NCBI GenBank assembly: GCA_903813345.2 | Contig: CAIIXF020000010.1 | Coordinates: forward strand, 22,765,181-22,829,180 | From: Owenia fusiformis | Taxonomy: Eukaryota; Annelida; Polychaeta; Sabellida; Oweniidae | Reading direction: 5' to 3' | Length of the DNA: 64,000 bases | In this document: in pieces, positions 1-11,950 of the stretch | How the letters are laid out: each line of letters starts with the position of its first letter | Numbering within the stretch: position 1 is the stretch's first letter | Program-made: the position numbers and the translations under genes | Notes under the pieces: generated by a model | Databases searched by the model: none | Told to the model about the DNA's origin: nothing | The model's input: the letters and a program-made list of their open reading frames with translations, nothing else

Positions 1-2040
1 AGAAATAAGATAATTAAGGACAAAATTTGGCATTTTTGATCATTTTCGCTTTCAGCAGTAACATATAGTTCCTTATATCTTGAGTTTAATGCTGACTGGT
101 TGTTGCAATTTTGATCAAATCTGTTCTTGTACATGTATTCTTCCATTTAAGATACAAAAAATGTATATTGGACCACCAATGGTCATATTAGAGCTTTCAG
201 ATCTCCCCTACCCCATTTATTATGAAAAATTACCGAAACATGTGAAAAAGTAAAATAACTTGAATTTATAAACTAACAATGTTTTAGCTATTCTATATCA
301 ATATTATGTGTTATTTAATGTTTTTCAGATATTTCAGAACCTTTATTGGTATATTAGTGCCTACAAATGAGACATTTAAGGACAAAACTTTGCATTTTTT
401 AATCATTTTAGCTTTCAGCAGTAACATATCCTTCCTCATATATTATAGGAATATCCTATGGTTTTGAAAAAATATCATTTATATCCATGAGTGGATATTG
501 ATATCTTCATGAGTGAGCGCAGCGAATGAGTGAAGATATTTGTATCCATGAGTGGATATAATTGATATTTTTGAAAAACCATAGGATTGTCCGTTTATCC
601 CATCAGCGAAAAAAATTTGAAAAATATAATTTGAGAAAAAATTTGAAAAAATTATTGAAAAAAGTTGTGAAAAAATGTTGACATTTTTTTGGAAATGAAA
701 TTTTTGAAAAATATTTTTGAAAATAATTAAAAAGAGTAAAAAGATTTTTTTTTTTGAAAAAAATCGAAACCATCGAATATCACTTTTCAAACCATCGAAT
801 ATCACTTTTCAAACCATCGAATATCACTTTTTAAGACGTGATATTCGATAGTTTAAAAGTGATATTCGATGGTTTGTGAATTTTTTGCTTAAATATGATA
901 TCTTGATCCACATATCAAATATATCTTCATGTGATATTCGATCTATATCCTTGCAACCATGGGATAAAGAGTTTTATGCTTACTGGTTGTTGCAATCTTA
1001 ATCAAATCTGTTCTTGTACATATCTTCTTCTATTTGAGGTATAGAAAATGTATAGTGGACCACCAATGGTCACATTAGAGCTTTCAGATCTTCCCTACCC
1101 CATTTATCATGAAAAATTAAAGAAAAATATGAAAATATAAAATAACTTGAAATTATAAACTTAAACAAAGTTGTAGCTATTCTATATCAATATTATGTGT
1201 TATTTAATGTTTTTAAGATATTTCAGAACCTTTATTGTTAAACTAGTGCCTAGAAATGAGACATTTACGGACAAAACGTGGCATTTTTTACCATTTTTGC
1301 TTTCAGCAATAATGTATAGGTCCTTGTATCTTGAGTTTCATGCTGACTGGTTGGTGCATTCTTGGTCAGATCTGTTCTTGTACATGTCTTCTTCCATTTA
1401 GGATATAAAAAATGTATATTGGACAACCAATGTTCATATTAGAGCTTTCATATCTCCCCTGCCCCATTTATAATGTAAATGAAAAAGTAATTTCAAAACA
1501 TAAACTTTAACAAATTTGTAGCTATTCTCTATCAATACTTTGTATTATTTAATGTTACCTTCATGCGATTACATTTGTCTAAAATTTATGTGTTATTTAA
1601 TGTTTTTAAGATATTTCAGAACCTTTATTGTTAAACTAGTGCCTAGAAATGAGACATTTACGGACAAAACGTGGCATTTTTTACCATTTTTGCTTTCAGC
1701 AATAATGTATAGGTCCTTGTACCTTGAGTTTCATGCTGACTGGTTGGTGCATTCTTGGTCAGATCTGTTCTTGTACATGTCTTCTTCCATTTAGGATATA
1801 AAAAATGTATATTGGACAACCAATGTTCATATTAAAGCTTTCATATCTCCCCTGCCCCATTTATAATGTAAATGAAAAAGTAATTTCAAAACATAAACTT
1901 TAACAAAATTGTAGCTATTCTCTATCAATACTTTGTATTATTTAATGTTACCTTCATGCGATTACATTTGTCTAAAATTTATGGACAAAATTTGGCATTT
2001 TTAGCATTCTGCTTTTAGCAGTAGCATATAATTTTCCACA
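1..2040 (+). repeat. Degenerate ~360-bp tandem repeat, left arm
   Basis: Successive segments repeat the same order of motifs: an AATAACTTGAA-like start, a TAGCTATTCTATATCAATA-like stretch, an ATTTCAGAACC-like stretch, a GAGACATTTA-like stretch, then CAGCAGTAACATAT and a CTTGAGTTT-like end. Units are roughly 345-390 bp. One pair, starting at 1195 and 1588, is almost identical with a 393-bp offset. The same family recurs in reverse orientation at 3741-5360. Small open frames here are repeat by-products. No protein similarity seen. Confidence 0.8.
432..965. mobile_element. Foldback-type insertion inside the left array
   Basis: A unit of the tandem array is interrupted here. The insert begins with an imperfect palindrome (about 444-585) made of ATCCATGAGTGGATAT-like arms around GTGAGCGCAGCGAATGAGTG. 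A second hairpin at about 768-882 has three direct copies of a 22-bp ACCATCGAATATCAC-type motif followed by two inverted copies. No coding potential seen. It is probably a non-autonomous foldback element or a composite of two; the ends are approximate and no target duplication was fixed. Confidence 0.5.
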
Positions 2041-3204
2041 ATTATAATTCTTTGATGATAGATTGATATATGTTTTTTATTGAATCTGTCTTCTTTGATT
2101 TAAGTTATAGAAAATGTATGTAAGACAACGAATGTTTTTATTAGAAGTCTAAGATCTCCCCTCCACCATTTAATAAGAAAACCAACAAAAATGTTATTAT
2201 TATTACATGTTAATATTCTTAAAGGTGCATTATACCAAAGGTTTCTCCCCAAGACAATCAATGATGTCCTATTGTTATTGCTCATATAATATCTAACATA
2301 CTATGGATATATCTTGAGAATAACTTATGGGCATATTATTGCCGAAATATTGAAATTATCAACAAAACAACCAACCTCCAGAATTAAACACAATCGATTC
2401 CTCGGCTAGCGAGGGGAATCCCCATTGAGTCACAAGCGCCTTGAACCAGGCAGCCAATACGTTCATGATAAACAAATCCAACGACCAATCAGATAACAGG
2501 AGGACTTTCCCGGTCTATTTAAACTTCAAATTGAATTAATTTCTGCGAAAATAATTAGATCGGCCAGCACAATCGCAAAAATTTACACTGAAAGAGGGCG
2601 ATTTTGGGACTTCTTCTTTGGAAAGTAGATGGGTGAATATGTGGTGCAATTCAATATGCAAAAAAAGTCCAGAGGGGCCTTGATTGTGCTAGCCTCTTTA
2701 AGCTTTTCAAAAGTTTAGCACATTTATAAGCACACTATTATCAAAAAATGACACATAAATGGGCAAAATGACCAATTTTTCACTTTCAGCAATAGTTGTT
2801 TATATTTTTAGTTGAATGGTGATTAGTTGATATATTTTATATATTCAATTATGTGCCTTGTTATCTTCAAAGCATAGACAATGTGTTTTAAACACATATG
2901 TTAATATTAAAGATAAAATTACTATACTACATGTACCATATTTTTAAAAGATTACTCAAAAATAGAATAGTGCAAAATAATTTTGTAATTTCACATTTTA
3001 CTCTCATATGAATCAAAGAATATGTCTATGTATAAACATGATTGTTCACAACTCTCGAACTTAATCCAGCAACAGCATGATTTTTAATATCTCCCTGGTT
3101 CTATGTTAGAGCTGCATTTCAGTCATTTTAAATGTCTAAGTTGCTCATGACACCACAAGCTATATATTTAGATATGTAAAGATCTCTAAATAATTTTTAT
3201 AGTT
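2041..3204. other. Spacer between the two repeat arms
   Basis: No exon recognised. It includes a less AT-rich stretch (about 2380-2700) with a GGACTTTCCC motif at 2502-2511, followed shortly by a TATTTAAA box, and an imperfect inverted pair (GGCCAGCACAATC near 2553 and GATTGTGCTAGCC near 2681). This could be a MITE or a regulatory island; the sequence alone does not decide. Confidence 0.3.
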
Positions 3205-3362
3205 CTGAGAAACTCATCCTAAAATATTAGGACATATGTTTCTAAGTGATCAAATTTGACCATATCAAAACATTTTTACGTGTTTTGCTAAACATGGCAA
3301 GCATATATATGGTAATAGCTACCATATGAGGAGAGAGAGTTTGGTAAGGAATATTCCTTTAA
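3205..3362. repeat. Half copy of the foldback family found at 21.9 and 48.5 kb
   Basis: The segment matches one arm of the foldback elements at 21875-22453 and 48497-49103: GTGATCAAATTTGACCATAT, then TTTTGCTAAACATGG, then a TATATATGGTAATAGCTACC-like stretch, ending in GGAATATTCCTTTAA. Only one arm is present, so it is a truncated or solo-arm relic. The stretch from 3363 to 3740 shows nothing recognisable. Confidence 0.65.
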
Positions 3363-3740
3363 CATTGAATTCCTTTGTCATGTCTGCAGCACTGTACTAG
3401 ACATGGGCCATAAGGAGAGTGTCAACTTCTTCATGATTAGTATTTGATAGATTGTTGCAACTATCAGTTTTGCAAACTTTAATAGCAGCTCTGCCATAAG
3501 TGAAATTCATCCCATTTTAGAGATACAGTAACATTGCTTCACAAACCAAAGACAGCTTGTCATTTTGTAATCCTTTTCAAAATCATCTTGTTGGCCAAGC
3601 CTTTGACAACATTGCAATTGATATGAGGGAATTCAACCAATATGGCTTGATCACTGGTTATAATTATCACACTACTATACCCCATTACATTTAAATATAT
3701 TCCAAGTGTTCTACTATACATTGCATAGATTCATGAGCAG

Positions 3741-5360
3741 TTTGCAACGTATTATTACCAGAAAGCCCAAATAGACAAAGATAGAGAATACCCGCCCCAT
3801 TTGCAACTCAACTTTAAAAGTCTAATTTTTAGACTTGTATACTCATGAAGTTCCTGAAACATCTGAAAAATATCAAATAATACATAGTATTGATCTAGAA
3901 TACCGACAACTTTGTTAAAGTCTATACTTTGAAATTGTTTGGTTTTTATATTTCTGGTTATTTTTTCAAAATAAATGGGGTAGGTGAGATATGTAAGCTC
4001 TAATATAATGACAGGCTGTCCAATATACATGTTTAAATACCTTAAATCAAAGTAGGCAGGCAAAAGAACAGATTTGTTCAAGAATCCATCAACCAATCAG
4101 CATAAAACTCAAGATAGAAGGAAATACAGCATATGTTATTGCTAAAAGTGGAAATGATGAAAAATTGATGAAAAATGCCAAATTTTGTTCTTAAATGTTT
4201 AATTTCTAAACATTAATTATACCATTCAATAACACATAAAGAATGGCTACATCTTTGTTAAAGTTTATACTGGTAATTTGAAGTTATTTTTTATATTTTC
4301 CGGTCATCTTCCCTTATAAATAGGGTAGGGGAGATCTGAAAGCTCTAATATGAACATTGTTTGTCCACTATACATTATCAATACCTTAAATGGAAGAAGA
4401 CATGTACAAGAACAGATTTAATCAAAAATGCATCAACCAGTCAGCATAAAACTCAAGATATAAGGATCTATATGTTATTGCTGCAGGCAGCATTGATTAA
4501 AAAATGCCAAGTTTTGTCCTTAAATGTCTCATTTCTAGCCACTTGAATACCAATAAAGGTTTTTAAAAATCTTAGAAACATTAAATAACACATAATATTG
4601 ATAAAGAACAGCTACAACTTTATTAAAGTTTATAATTTGAAGTTATTTTATTTTTTCATATTTCTCGTTTATTTTCCATAACAGATGGGGTAGGGGATAT
4701 CTGAAAGCTCTAATGTGAACATTATTTGTCCACTATACATTTTCTATACCTTAAATGGTAGAAGACATGCACAAGAACAGATTTGATTGAAAAAGAAACA
4801 ATCAGACAGCATAAAACTCAAGATATGAGGAACTATATATTACTGCTGAAAGCGAAAATGATAAAAAAAATGCAAAGTTTTGTCCTTAAATGTCTCATTT
4901 CTAGCCACTTGTATACCAATTAAGGTTTTTAAAAATCTTAAAAACATTAAATAACACATAATATTGATATAGAATAGCTACAACTTTGTTAACGTTTATA
5001 ATTTCAAGTTATTTTATTTTTTCATATTTTTCGGTAATTTTGCATAATAAATGGGGTAGGGGAGATCTGAAAGCTCTCATACGAGCATTGGTTGTCCACT
5101 ATACATTTTCTATACCTTAAATGGAAGAACACATGTACAAGCACACATTTAATCAAAATTGCAACAACCAGTCAGCATAAAACTCAAGATATAAGGAACT
5201 ATATGTTAATGCTGAAAGCGAAAATGATTAAAAAATGCCAAATTTTGTCCTTAAATGTCACATTTCTAGACACAGGTATACTAATGAAGGTCCTGAAACA
5301 TCTGAGAAACCTTACACAACACATACTATTGATATAGAATAGCCACAACTTTGTATGAGT
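3741..5360 (-). repeat. Degenerate ~360-bp tandem repeat, right arm (inverted)
   Basis: About four to five units of the left-arm family read here on the minus strand. Landmarks near 4108, 4453, 4812 and 5190 give spacings of about 345-378 bp. Together with 1-2040 this makes a 5.3-kb inverted arrangement with a 1.7-kb unrelated centre. The open frames in the block are shadows of the repeat. Confidence 0.8.
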
Positions 5361-6507
5361 TGAACATTTTGACTTTTTGTAGTTTCCATTTTTAGCTAAT
5401 TATTTTCTAAAAATTCAAGGTATGTCTTCTTCGGACCAGTATTTAGATATGTTCGCAAGAGTTATATGCTTCGCAGGCGAAACCCCTTATGCAGGACACC
5501 CTAATAGAATAAAAAATACAGAGAAAGTCCATCCAGCTCAAAAAGTCATTTTTTCCTTAACGGAGCCTCTTAGAAAATTTTCCACCCCGAGTATATTGTA
5601 TCGCTACTGTTTTCCTCTTTAACTCAAATTATATCCAGTGTGTGAATAACAAAATTACTTCACTTCAGAGAATGTCATAGCAGAATGAGCAGATGGAACT
5701 AAATTAAATACATTTTTCTTCTAAGAATAATTAATTAAAGAATCATGATTTTGACAACTCAACAATAATATTACAGACTATATATGATTTTCACATCAAG
5801 ATATCTGTATTGTTACTTTATTCAATTTTACAAATAAGTTAGTTATGGTAGAAAATCTTTAGTTAATATGTACACATATATACTTGATAAAGACTAGTTT
5901 ATTGAAAAGTAACCAAATAAGACAAACAAATTATAAAATTGTAAGAATTACATTACATGTAGGGAAAGACCCCCTTTTGGGGATATTATCCACAAAGTAG
6001 AAAACAAAACAAATTGATCTAAATCACCTACCCTACCCCCTCTCCATATACAGTAGTATTGATGTTAGGGTTAGAGACCCATTGGCTGGTTAAAAATGGT
6101 GTCTTGGTATTTTGAACTAAACTGGAGCAATACTATGATTCCATGCAGAAAAACATTCCAAGATGGAAAATATTGAATTTGACTGAACTCTATTAGTATT
6201 TTTGCATTTCAAAGGTTGTTGATTTTTATAATGTTTGTAATATACATACAGGCATCCTATGGGCAATGGGTATCTTTGTTTTTCTAGAAGGTACACATAC
6301 CTTCATATTTTTACATAAACGCAAACATATTTGATAATCTAAAATTATTCTGATATATTTACATTCCATTATACCTGAAGATAAGTTAATCTAAATAATC
6401 ATGAATTAACCAATTTGTTTTATGATAATAAATTTATGAATGAAAAAGCAATGTATATCATATGTACTGTACATAACAACTGTATAATGGGACTAATGGA
6501 TTTGTAG
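5361..6507. other. Upstream of the first visible IRF exon; no exon recognised
   Basis: AT-rich sequence, presumably intronic because the first IRF exon seen starts in the middle of the DNA-binding domain. A 66-codon open frame at 5422-5622 follows the repeat array but matches no family I know. I looked for the missing DBD half (its tryptophan-rich start and the WA..TG motif) and did not find it. Confidence 0.4.
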
Positions 6508-6717
6508 GAAAATATGACCCTCAGGACCAAGATCCCAAAAAGTGGAAAGCAAACTTTAGGTGTGCGATCAACACCCTCCCAGATGTCAAGTTGAGTTTGA
6601 CAGAGAGTCAGAAAAGGGGGAAAGATGCCTTTAAAGTATATGAACTTAAACCAGAGAAAGCGAGAAAAAGGAAAACAAAAACTCCAGCATTATCAACCAG
6701 TTTGCCCGCTGATTTAA
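6508..6717 (+). CDS. IRF: IRF gene, exon with second half of the IRF DNA-binding domain
   Basis: Acceptor TTTGTAG precedes 6508; donor GTAAGT follows at 6718. The frame enters in phase 1 (a preceding G would complete Gly) and reads GKYDPQDQDPKKWKANFRCA, then INTLPDV. This is the recognition-helix part of the interferon regulatory factor domain: the W in KKWKANFRCA is one of the family's conserved tryptophans, and the Arg-Cys pair contacts the GAAA core in known IRFs. KVYEL and the basic KARKRKTK stretch match the domain's end and a nuclear localisation signal. The intron inside Thr-Gly-Lys is consistent with IRF1/2-type genes. IRFs are nuclear transcription factors of innate immunity. A longer read-through to 6821 runs into a stop, so the donor at 6718 is preferred. 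Confidence 0.9.
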
Positions 6718-7119
6718 GTAAGTCGTCAAATTTTAAAGATGACAGCAATTTTGAAATCATTAAAGAGGATTTTAGTATCAAGTGCCTTGATATGGATATT
6801 ACAGAATACATCTTGTGGTAATCAAGGAAATGGGTCTTCCACTCATGATTTTCTTTATAGAAAAACATGTTCGTGTATATTAGAAACTATTAAACTATCA
6901 ATAATATAAGACATTTATAAATAGATTTTTTAGAAGGATGGATTAAATACTTGTTAAAACAATCAATGATTTACAAAATTAGACAATGCTAGAAATGATT
7001 AAGACATGACACACAAAATACATATATACATTTACATGGATTTAAATTATCACATGCACAGTAAACATGCATCATAACACTTAAATTAAATAAACATAAT
7101 TGTTATTTTTATTTTGCAG

Positions 7120-7193
7120 GTAATGCTCAACATGGAGACGAAGCACCAAGATACCATCAAGCCAGAACACAACCATACAACAATCAGAGAAGG
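7120..7193 (+). CDS. IRF: IRF gene, linker exon (24 codons plus shared Ser)
   Basis: Acceptor TTTTGCAG and donor GTAAGC fit the consensus. Phase 1 from the previous exon gives Ser, then NAQHGDEAPRYHQARTQPYN and NQRR, ending in phase 0. It is hydrophilic and disordered-looking, typical of the region after an IRF DNA-binding domain. No domain of its own. Confidence 0.8.
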
Positions 7194-7408
7194 GTAAGCT
7201 ATAATGTACTTATTTCTATTTTAATATTAACAAAAAATGAGGGATGCAGAACAACAATATGAAATATGGAACATCAGGAGTAAAGGAATATGGAAAAAGG
7301 AATGTGGAATACTGTGCCCCAAAAAATATGCACTTTGATGGTATGAAAAATAAAGAATAAGAAAAAATGAAAAAATGATATTAAATATTTTAATTTTTTT
7401 CAAAACAG

Positions 7409-7523
7409 GCTTCATCAAAGACTGTTACATTGGAAGATAAGAAAAGGATGCTGCAAGAGGCCAAAAAGAGAACATCTGACCCTATCTCCATTCCAAACGC
7501 AAAGAACAACATTAAACAAGAAG
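7409..7523 (+). CDS. IRF: IRF gene, charged linker exon ending in a SUMO-like motif
   Basis: Acceptor CAAAACAG, donor GTGAGA. Read in phase 0, it encodes a Lys/Glu-rich stretch (ASSKTVTLEDKKRMLQEAKK onwards) and ends IPNAKNNIKQE plus one base. IKQE fits the psi-K-x-E sumoylation consensus; vertebrate IRF1 and IRF2 are known to be sumoylated, but modification here is inference. The downstream intron is about 1.75 kb and holds a Harbinger-like transposon. Confidence 0.8.
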
Positions 7524-8247
7524 GTGAGAAGAAAATTAGAAAAAAATTAAATCAATGCTTAACCTATATTTAATTAAATTTTAAATTATCAACATAAGTG
7601 TTGTCGAAAGCTGAAAAAAATCAATTTTCCCTTTTGAGTAATGAGACACAAACAAGATTGAACAATGTTGTTTTTCATAGTAGGTGGAATTACACCTACG
7701 ATGTAAAAGCGCTTTTTAAAATCCTATAGGGTTTCGACCCGCCTTTAGAGTCAGGTGTAATCACGATCGCGGATTTAGAAAAGCGCTTTTGTAATCCTCC
7801 CAGACCCCTAGTCATTAAAAACCGCTTTCACACCCAAAGGCGGTTTAACGTGTAGGTGTAATACCGATTGGTTTTCAAGGCGCTTTAACTCAATTTTACA
7901 CTGAACGAAAACTATATTTGCGCATGAGCATCAAGCATGTTATTGATTTCCGGTGTGGAGGAAACTTCAAAAAACAAAATTCAAATATTGTGCCAAATAT
8001 CTCTCTACCCATCCGAAAGTTCCTTCGAAAATCATCATTATTCCACGTTCTACAAAGAACAACGCAATTTGTAAATAGAATAACCGTAAATTAAATAAAT
8101 AATATAATACTATTGACGACGGATATTGATGATTAAGCATCCCGAACAGAAGAAAGAAGCTAATATTTTGAGCACCATAGTATTATGATAATAGCTCTTC
8201 TCGATCACTTTGACGCTCACTGGGCCAAAAATCTAAAGTCTTATATT

Positions 8248-8267
8248 TATACGCCCATGGGCGTATA
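8248..8267. repeat. Perfect 20-bp palindrome inside the Harbinger-like element
   Basis: TATACGCCCATGGGCGTATA is a perfect palindrome. A partial echo (TATACGCCCAGGGCTTATAT) occurs about 65 bp later. It may be an internal transposase-binding or hairpin site. Confidence 0.5.
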
Positions 8268-8399
8268 AAAAATGATAAAATAACGGACGAAATTACCCCT
8301 TCTTTCAATTATACGCCCAGGGCTTATATACGAGAAATTCCGGTACTATTGTAGATTGGGGAAGGCGAGGGGAGGGGATGATTGAATAGTTGAAATTAC

Positions 8400-8668
8400 C
8401 TCTCTAAAATGAAGTCAAAAAAATGACGAGATCTTTGTCTTGTCCACATCGTTCGTTCCTGTCCCATATTACCAAGGATGCCAAACAGCCCCAACAAAAG
8501 TACCATCTTCATTTTACTGGATCTCTCTTGGATCTCTCCTAACGACCGAGCTTCTCTCTTTGCGCGCTTGTGCATTGTTTTCCATGCTTTCTTTAGCACA
8601 TATTTGTTAACGCCAGAGGTAGATTGAATACGATTTAAGAAAAAAAGGAACATACAGTATCGGATCAT
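8400..8668 (-). pseudogene. Harbinger-type transposase first-exon remnant
   Basis: A 90-codon frame with Met at 8668 runs to 8400, where AG|GTAATT forms a plausible donor. Its last part (RTMWTRQRSRHFFDFILER) resembles the W-x-R-x-R-S-x-x-F/W-F-x-x-(L/V) stretch near the N terminus of PIF/Harbinger and HARBI1-like transposases. The catalytic DDE part is absent, so it cannot be an active transposase. Family assignment rests on this short motif plus the 3-bp target-site pattern. Confidence 0.4.
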
Positions 8669-9268
8669 TTTGAATCTCCAGAGATGGCGCTACGGTTGAA
8701 AGTGTATATCTAAATAGCAGATTTTGATGCAAATGCGATGGTTGATGGCAAATTTTTGTCTTAAATCAGTCTAAAAGCGCTTTAGAAAAACCAAGTGTAA
8801 TCACGAAAAGTTGTCTTCAAGGCGCTTTTAAAATTCTGGTGTAATCAGGATTGCGGTTTTCTAGCCTACATTACCCAAAACGCCTTGAAAACGCCTTTAG
8901 CCATGAAATAGGTGTAATTCCACTAAGTATAAGCAAGAGAAAGTACATGAGTTTGGGGAAATGTATTGCATTAAATAAATTATAAATACATAACAACATT
9001 GCATGAACATTACATATATAGCTTTCTTGTGTTGACTCTCTGTTGCCATAACTATGATATATTAGTCACATAAAAGCACATAAACAGTTATCTTGATAGC
9101 AACATAGCTGCTATTAAAGTATACTACCAATATAACAATCTATTTTTCAAATGTACTTTTACAATAGATACAAATATACATGTACACTCACACAATAAAA
9201 CTTCGAACTCAGGAAGGCCAAAACTGTTTCCTCTTTTCAATAAAATATTTTCCTTTTATTTTTTTCAG

Positions 9269-9295
9269 CAGAAGTGCTGTATTCAAATGAAATAG
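9269..9295 (+). CDS. IRF: IRF gene, 27-nt microexon with tandem acceptor
   Basis: Preceded by a good pyrimidine tract and the tandem acceptor CAG|CAG; followed by GTAAGA. With the single G carried over it reads A-E-V-L-Y-S-N-E-I plus one base, phase 1 in and phase 1 out. Using the second CAG removes one codon and keeps frame (E-V-L-Y-S-N-E-I). Symmetric phase and a length of nine codons make it skippable. It joins in frame both with 11951 and directly with 15442. Confidence 0.65.
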   Translation, partial: QKCCIQMK

Positions 9296-11950
9296 GTAAG
9301 AGCCTACAATAGCTAATATTTGTTTCAAACCTTGTGAAAACATTCTATTTTGCATGTCATACCCATTGACATGGTTTAAGAAAACAAATCATACCAGAGT
9401 TTTGCAAAGTTTGGAAATTAACAATTTGATCAAGGAGCACTATTACCAACAGATTAAAATACTCAAAACATCAAATCAAACCTTTATATATGATAAAAAT
9501 CTTGCTGACTTATGATTAAACAAATAAAAGTTACAAAATATGGGAAATAAGCAACCCAGCTCAGGAGATTCTGATGCACAAATGTTTGATCAAAATATTT
9601 TAAATATAGATTTCTAAACAAGGAACTTGTAGGACATAAAATCCAATACTTTCATTAATGTTCAAATCTTGAACATAGAACTGATCATAAAAGCATTATA
9701 TACATGTATGTTCAATATCCTGGCAGATATTTATTCACCACACACAGTGGAATTACAAACAGCATAAGAATATTGTAGGTTTAAATTCTTTCCATTCGAA
9801 CCAAAATGATGTCTTTTGTCAGAGTAAAAAATCTGTTTAAAGTGATAGTATCCTTTACTTCCTCTTCAAACGAAATACATTTATGATGACATCATCGATA
9901 CATAACTTTGAAATTGATGGCATTTTGATATTTCCTGTCAATATAAATACAGGGAGCTATTATATCTAAGCTAGGTTTTAAATAACCATGAACAATATAA
10001 AAGATGTTTATTATCTCATATCCGCCTAATAAAATATCGGAACTGTATTAAAAGTGTGTAATTCTAAGTATTGTTAACATAATTATTTTTTGTAGAGCAT
10101 TCAACAAGGAAACAATTAAAAACTGTTAATATATTGGAAAAATATTAAAACCGTTAAATTCTAAATAATCATTAACCCTTCAGTTCTTAGAAAAAACATC
10201 TTATGATAACATACAATGTCACAACAGTTCATCTATCATACTTGTACAATTGAGTCAAGTAATACTTCTTCAATTCATAACAGTCAACAAGACATAAGTA
10301 CTGACTGGCCTGGATTTATATATACTGAATTTACATAAGTTTCATACTTGTCAAATACATGAATCTTTCTTTGATATGTCTGTTTTGTGATTTATATAGT
10401 TTTGAAACCCTCATTTATTGACCTCGTACTTTTTGACATAGCTAATAAATCTAAAATATAAATTTTATTGAGTATAATATATTAAATTTTATTGAGTATA
10501 ATATTTTTTTTTTTTGCATGCCATTTTGCATGACTGAAACTCAATACAAAGTTAATAAATAATATAAGTTGTGTCTGAGTTGTAAGTTTTGAAGATAAGA
10601 GGTTCACGTCATGATATATGGTGTCTGTCAATATTATTTTGTTTTGTACCACAAGGTCAAGGTCAGTTTGAGTGTATGATGCAATATACAATCCGACAGT
10701 TTAGCAACATCAACTCCTCTTTTTGATCTTGTGTGAAAGTCCTGAGTTGATATAAATATCTGGATGAGTGAGCATAGAGAATGAGTGCAGATATTGATAT
10801 CAATGAGTGGATTTAAATGATATCACGAAAATTCATAGGATGTATAGGATATACTATGAATTTGAGGGATATCATTTTTATCCACAAGTTGATATCAATA
10901 TCTGGACGAGTTCACTTACAAAACTAAAACAAGCATTTCAAAACAACATTCATTCATTTAAGGTAGCCTAAAATGCTGCTTATTCTTTCGTGAAGCCACT
11001 CAGTAGAATTACGATTTCTCTGCACCCTGATGTCCAATCAAGATCATTGGAGTATCTATGTGTTCTTGACACGTTTGGGCATTCGGTAATGACAATGTCT
11101 ACCCAATGTTTGCAAAGAAAATAGACGTCATTCATGACTGAATCGGGAAGACAAAAATTTGTGATATTCCTTGAGAATTGTGTAATATATTTACATGTTA
11201 TCATACAGATTTGACCTCAACTATGGAATAATTATATTCATCTATATTACCTATTTATTATTTCTTAGATTCTTCTTAATTTCTGACCTATTATGATTGG
11301 AGGAAAATTAAATTTCTAACATAAACATCACTTATCAGAGTATTGCATGGAGAAGGATATTAGGTTTGCCAAACTGTTGGAGTGGAGTGTACTCTGTCAA
11401 AAAGCCATAAAGATAGGATTTAATGACAAGCCTATAAAACATAAATTATTCATTTGAAGGACACTAATATTGTTTGTTGATATTTTAACAAGTTAAAAGT
11501 ATAGTACTAGTCTATAGTAATATTCTATTTCCTGTATTAACCTACCAAATGGTTATTTTGATAATTTATATGAATTATTGGAGGTCAAATTCTTCTGTCT
11601 CATATGTCCTGATATGTTTCTGTAGTTACATCCAATTACCATGAAAAATGACTATCTCTATCCTTGACAAGAGCAAGATGTTGCTTACACTCTTTGAATT
11701 CTAACCTTAAATCCTGGAGTTAGATAATGTAGTGAGAAAATTACAACATACATTTCATTTATTTTCTACATTTAATACGATCAATTCATTTCACATTCAA
11801 ACTCTCACAAAAGACCTGATGAATGCTAAATATGAAAATGTAAAGATTCGAGCATCAAATTGAAATATCATCCGTAATAGTCAGGAGGTAGTATGTGTTT
11901 AATGTTGGCAAATCAGGGTACCTTAAACAGTTTTAATATTGTGATCCCAG
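9296..11950. other. IRF intron, AT-rich
   Basis: No further exon recognised. It holds the hairpin element at 10740-10915 and a small direct repeat (AAATTTTATTGAGTATAATA twice, about 10460-10505). The rest is unremarkable AT-rich sequence. Confidence 0.4.
10740..10915. repeat. Imperfect palindrome related to the insert at 432-965
   Basis: The left side carries GAGTTGATATAAATATCTGG and GTGAGCATAGAGAATGAGTG; the right side carries ATCATTTTTATCCACAAGTT and ATCAATATCTGGACGAGTTC as an inverted match. The GAGTG-agcgcagcg-aatGAGTG type loop is shared with the left-end insertion, so both are probably members of one foldback family. Confidence 0.55.

Larger units (their letters stand above)
7684..8923 (-). 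mobile_element. PIF/Harbinger-like DNA transposon, degenerate, in IRF intron
   Basis: Perfect 15-bp terminal inverted repeats (GTGGAATTACACCTA at 7684 and its complement ending at 8923), with further subterminal similarity built on GGTGTAATCACGA and AAGCGCTTT. Flanking triplets are TAG (7681-7683) and TAA (8924-8926), a near match to the 3-bp TWA duplication of PIF/Harbinger. A minus-strand exon-like frame inside resembles the start of a Harbinger transposase. At 1.24 kb it is too short for a full element and is likely a deletion derivative. Confidence 0.7.

Noticed and set aside
1195-1794. Two overlapping similar frames sharing 68 residues
   Set aside because: The identity reflects a 393-bp tandem DNA duplication of a noncoding repeat.
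6120-6190. Possible missing IRF DBD exon (a reading with HA-x-KH-like residues)
   Set aside because: Too short a resemblance, no proper splice sites, and the conserved tryptophans are missing.
6718-6821. Extension of the first IRF exon to the stop at 6821
   Set aside because: A consensus donor at 6718 joins in frame to a good acceptor at 7120; the extension is intronic.
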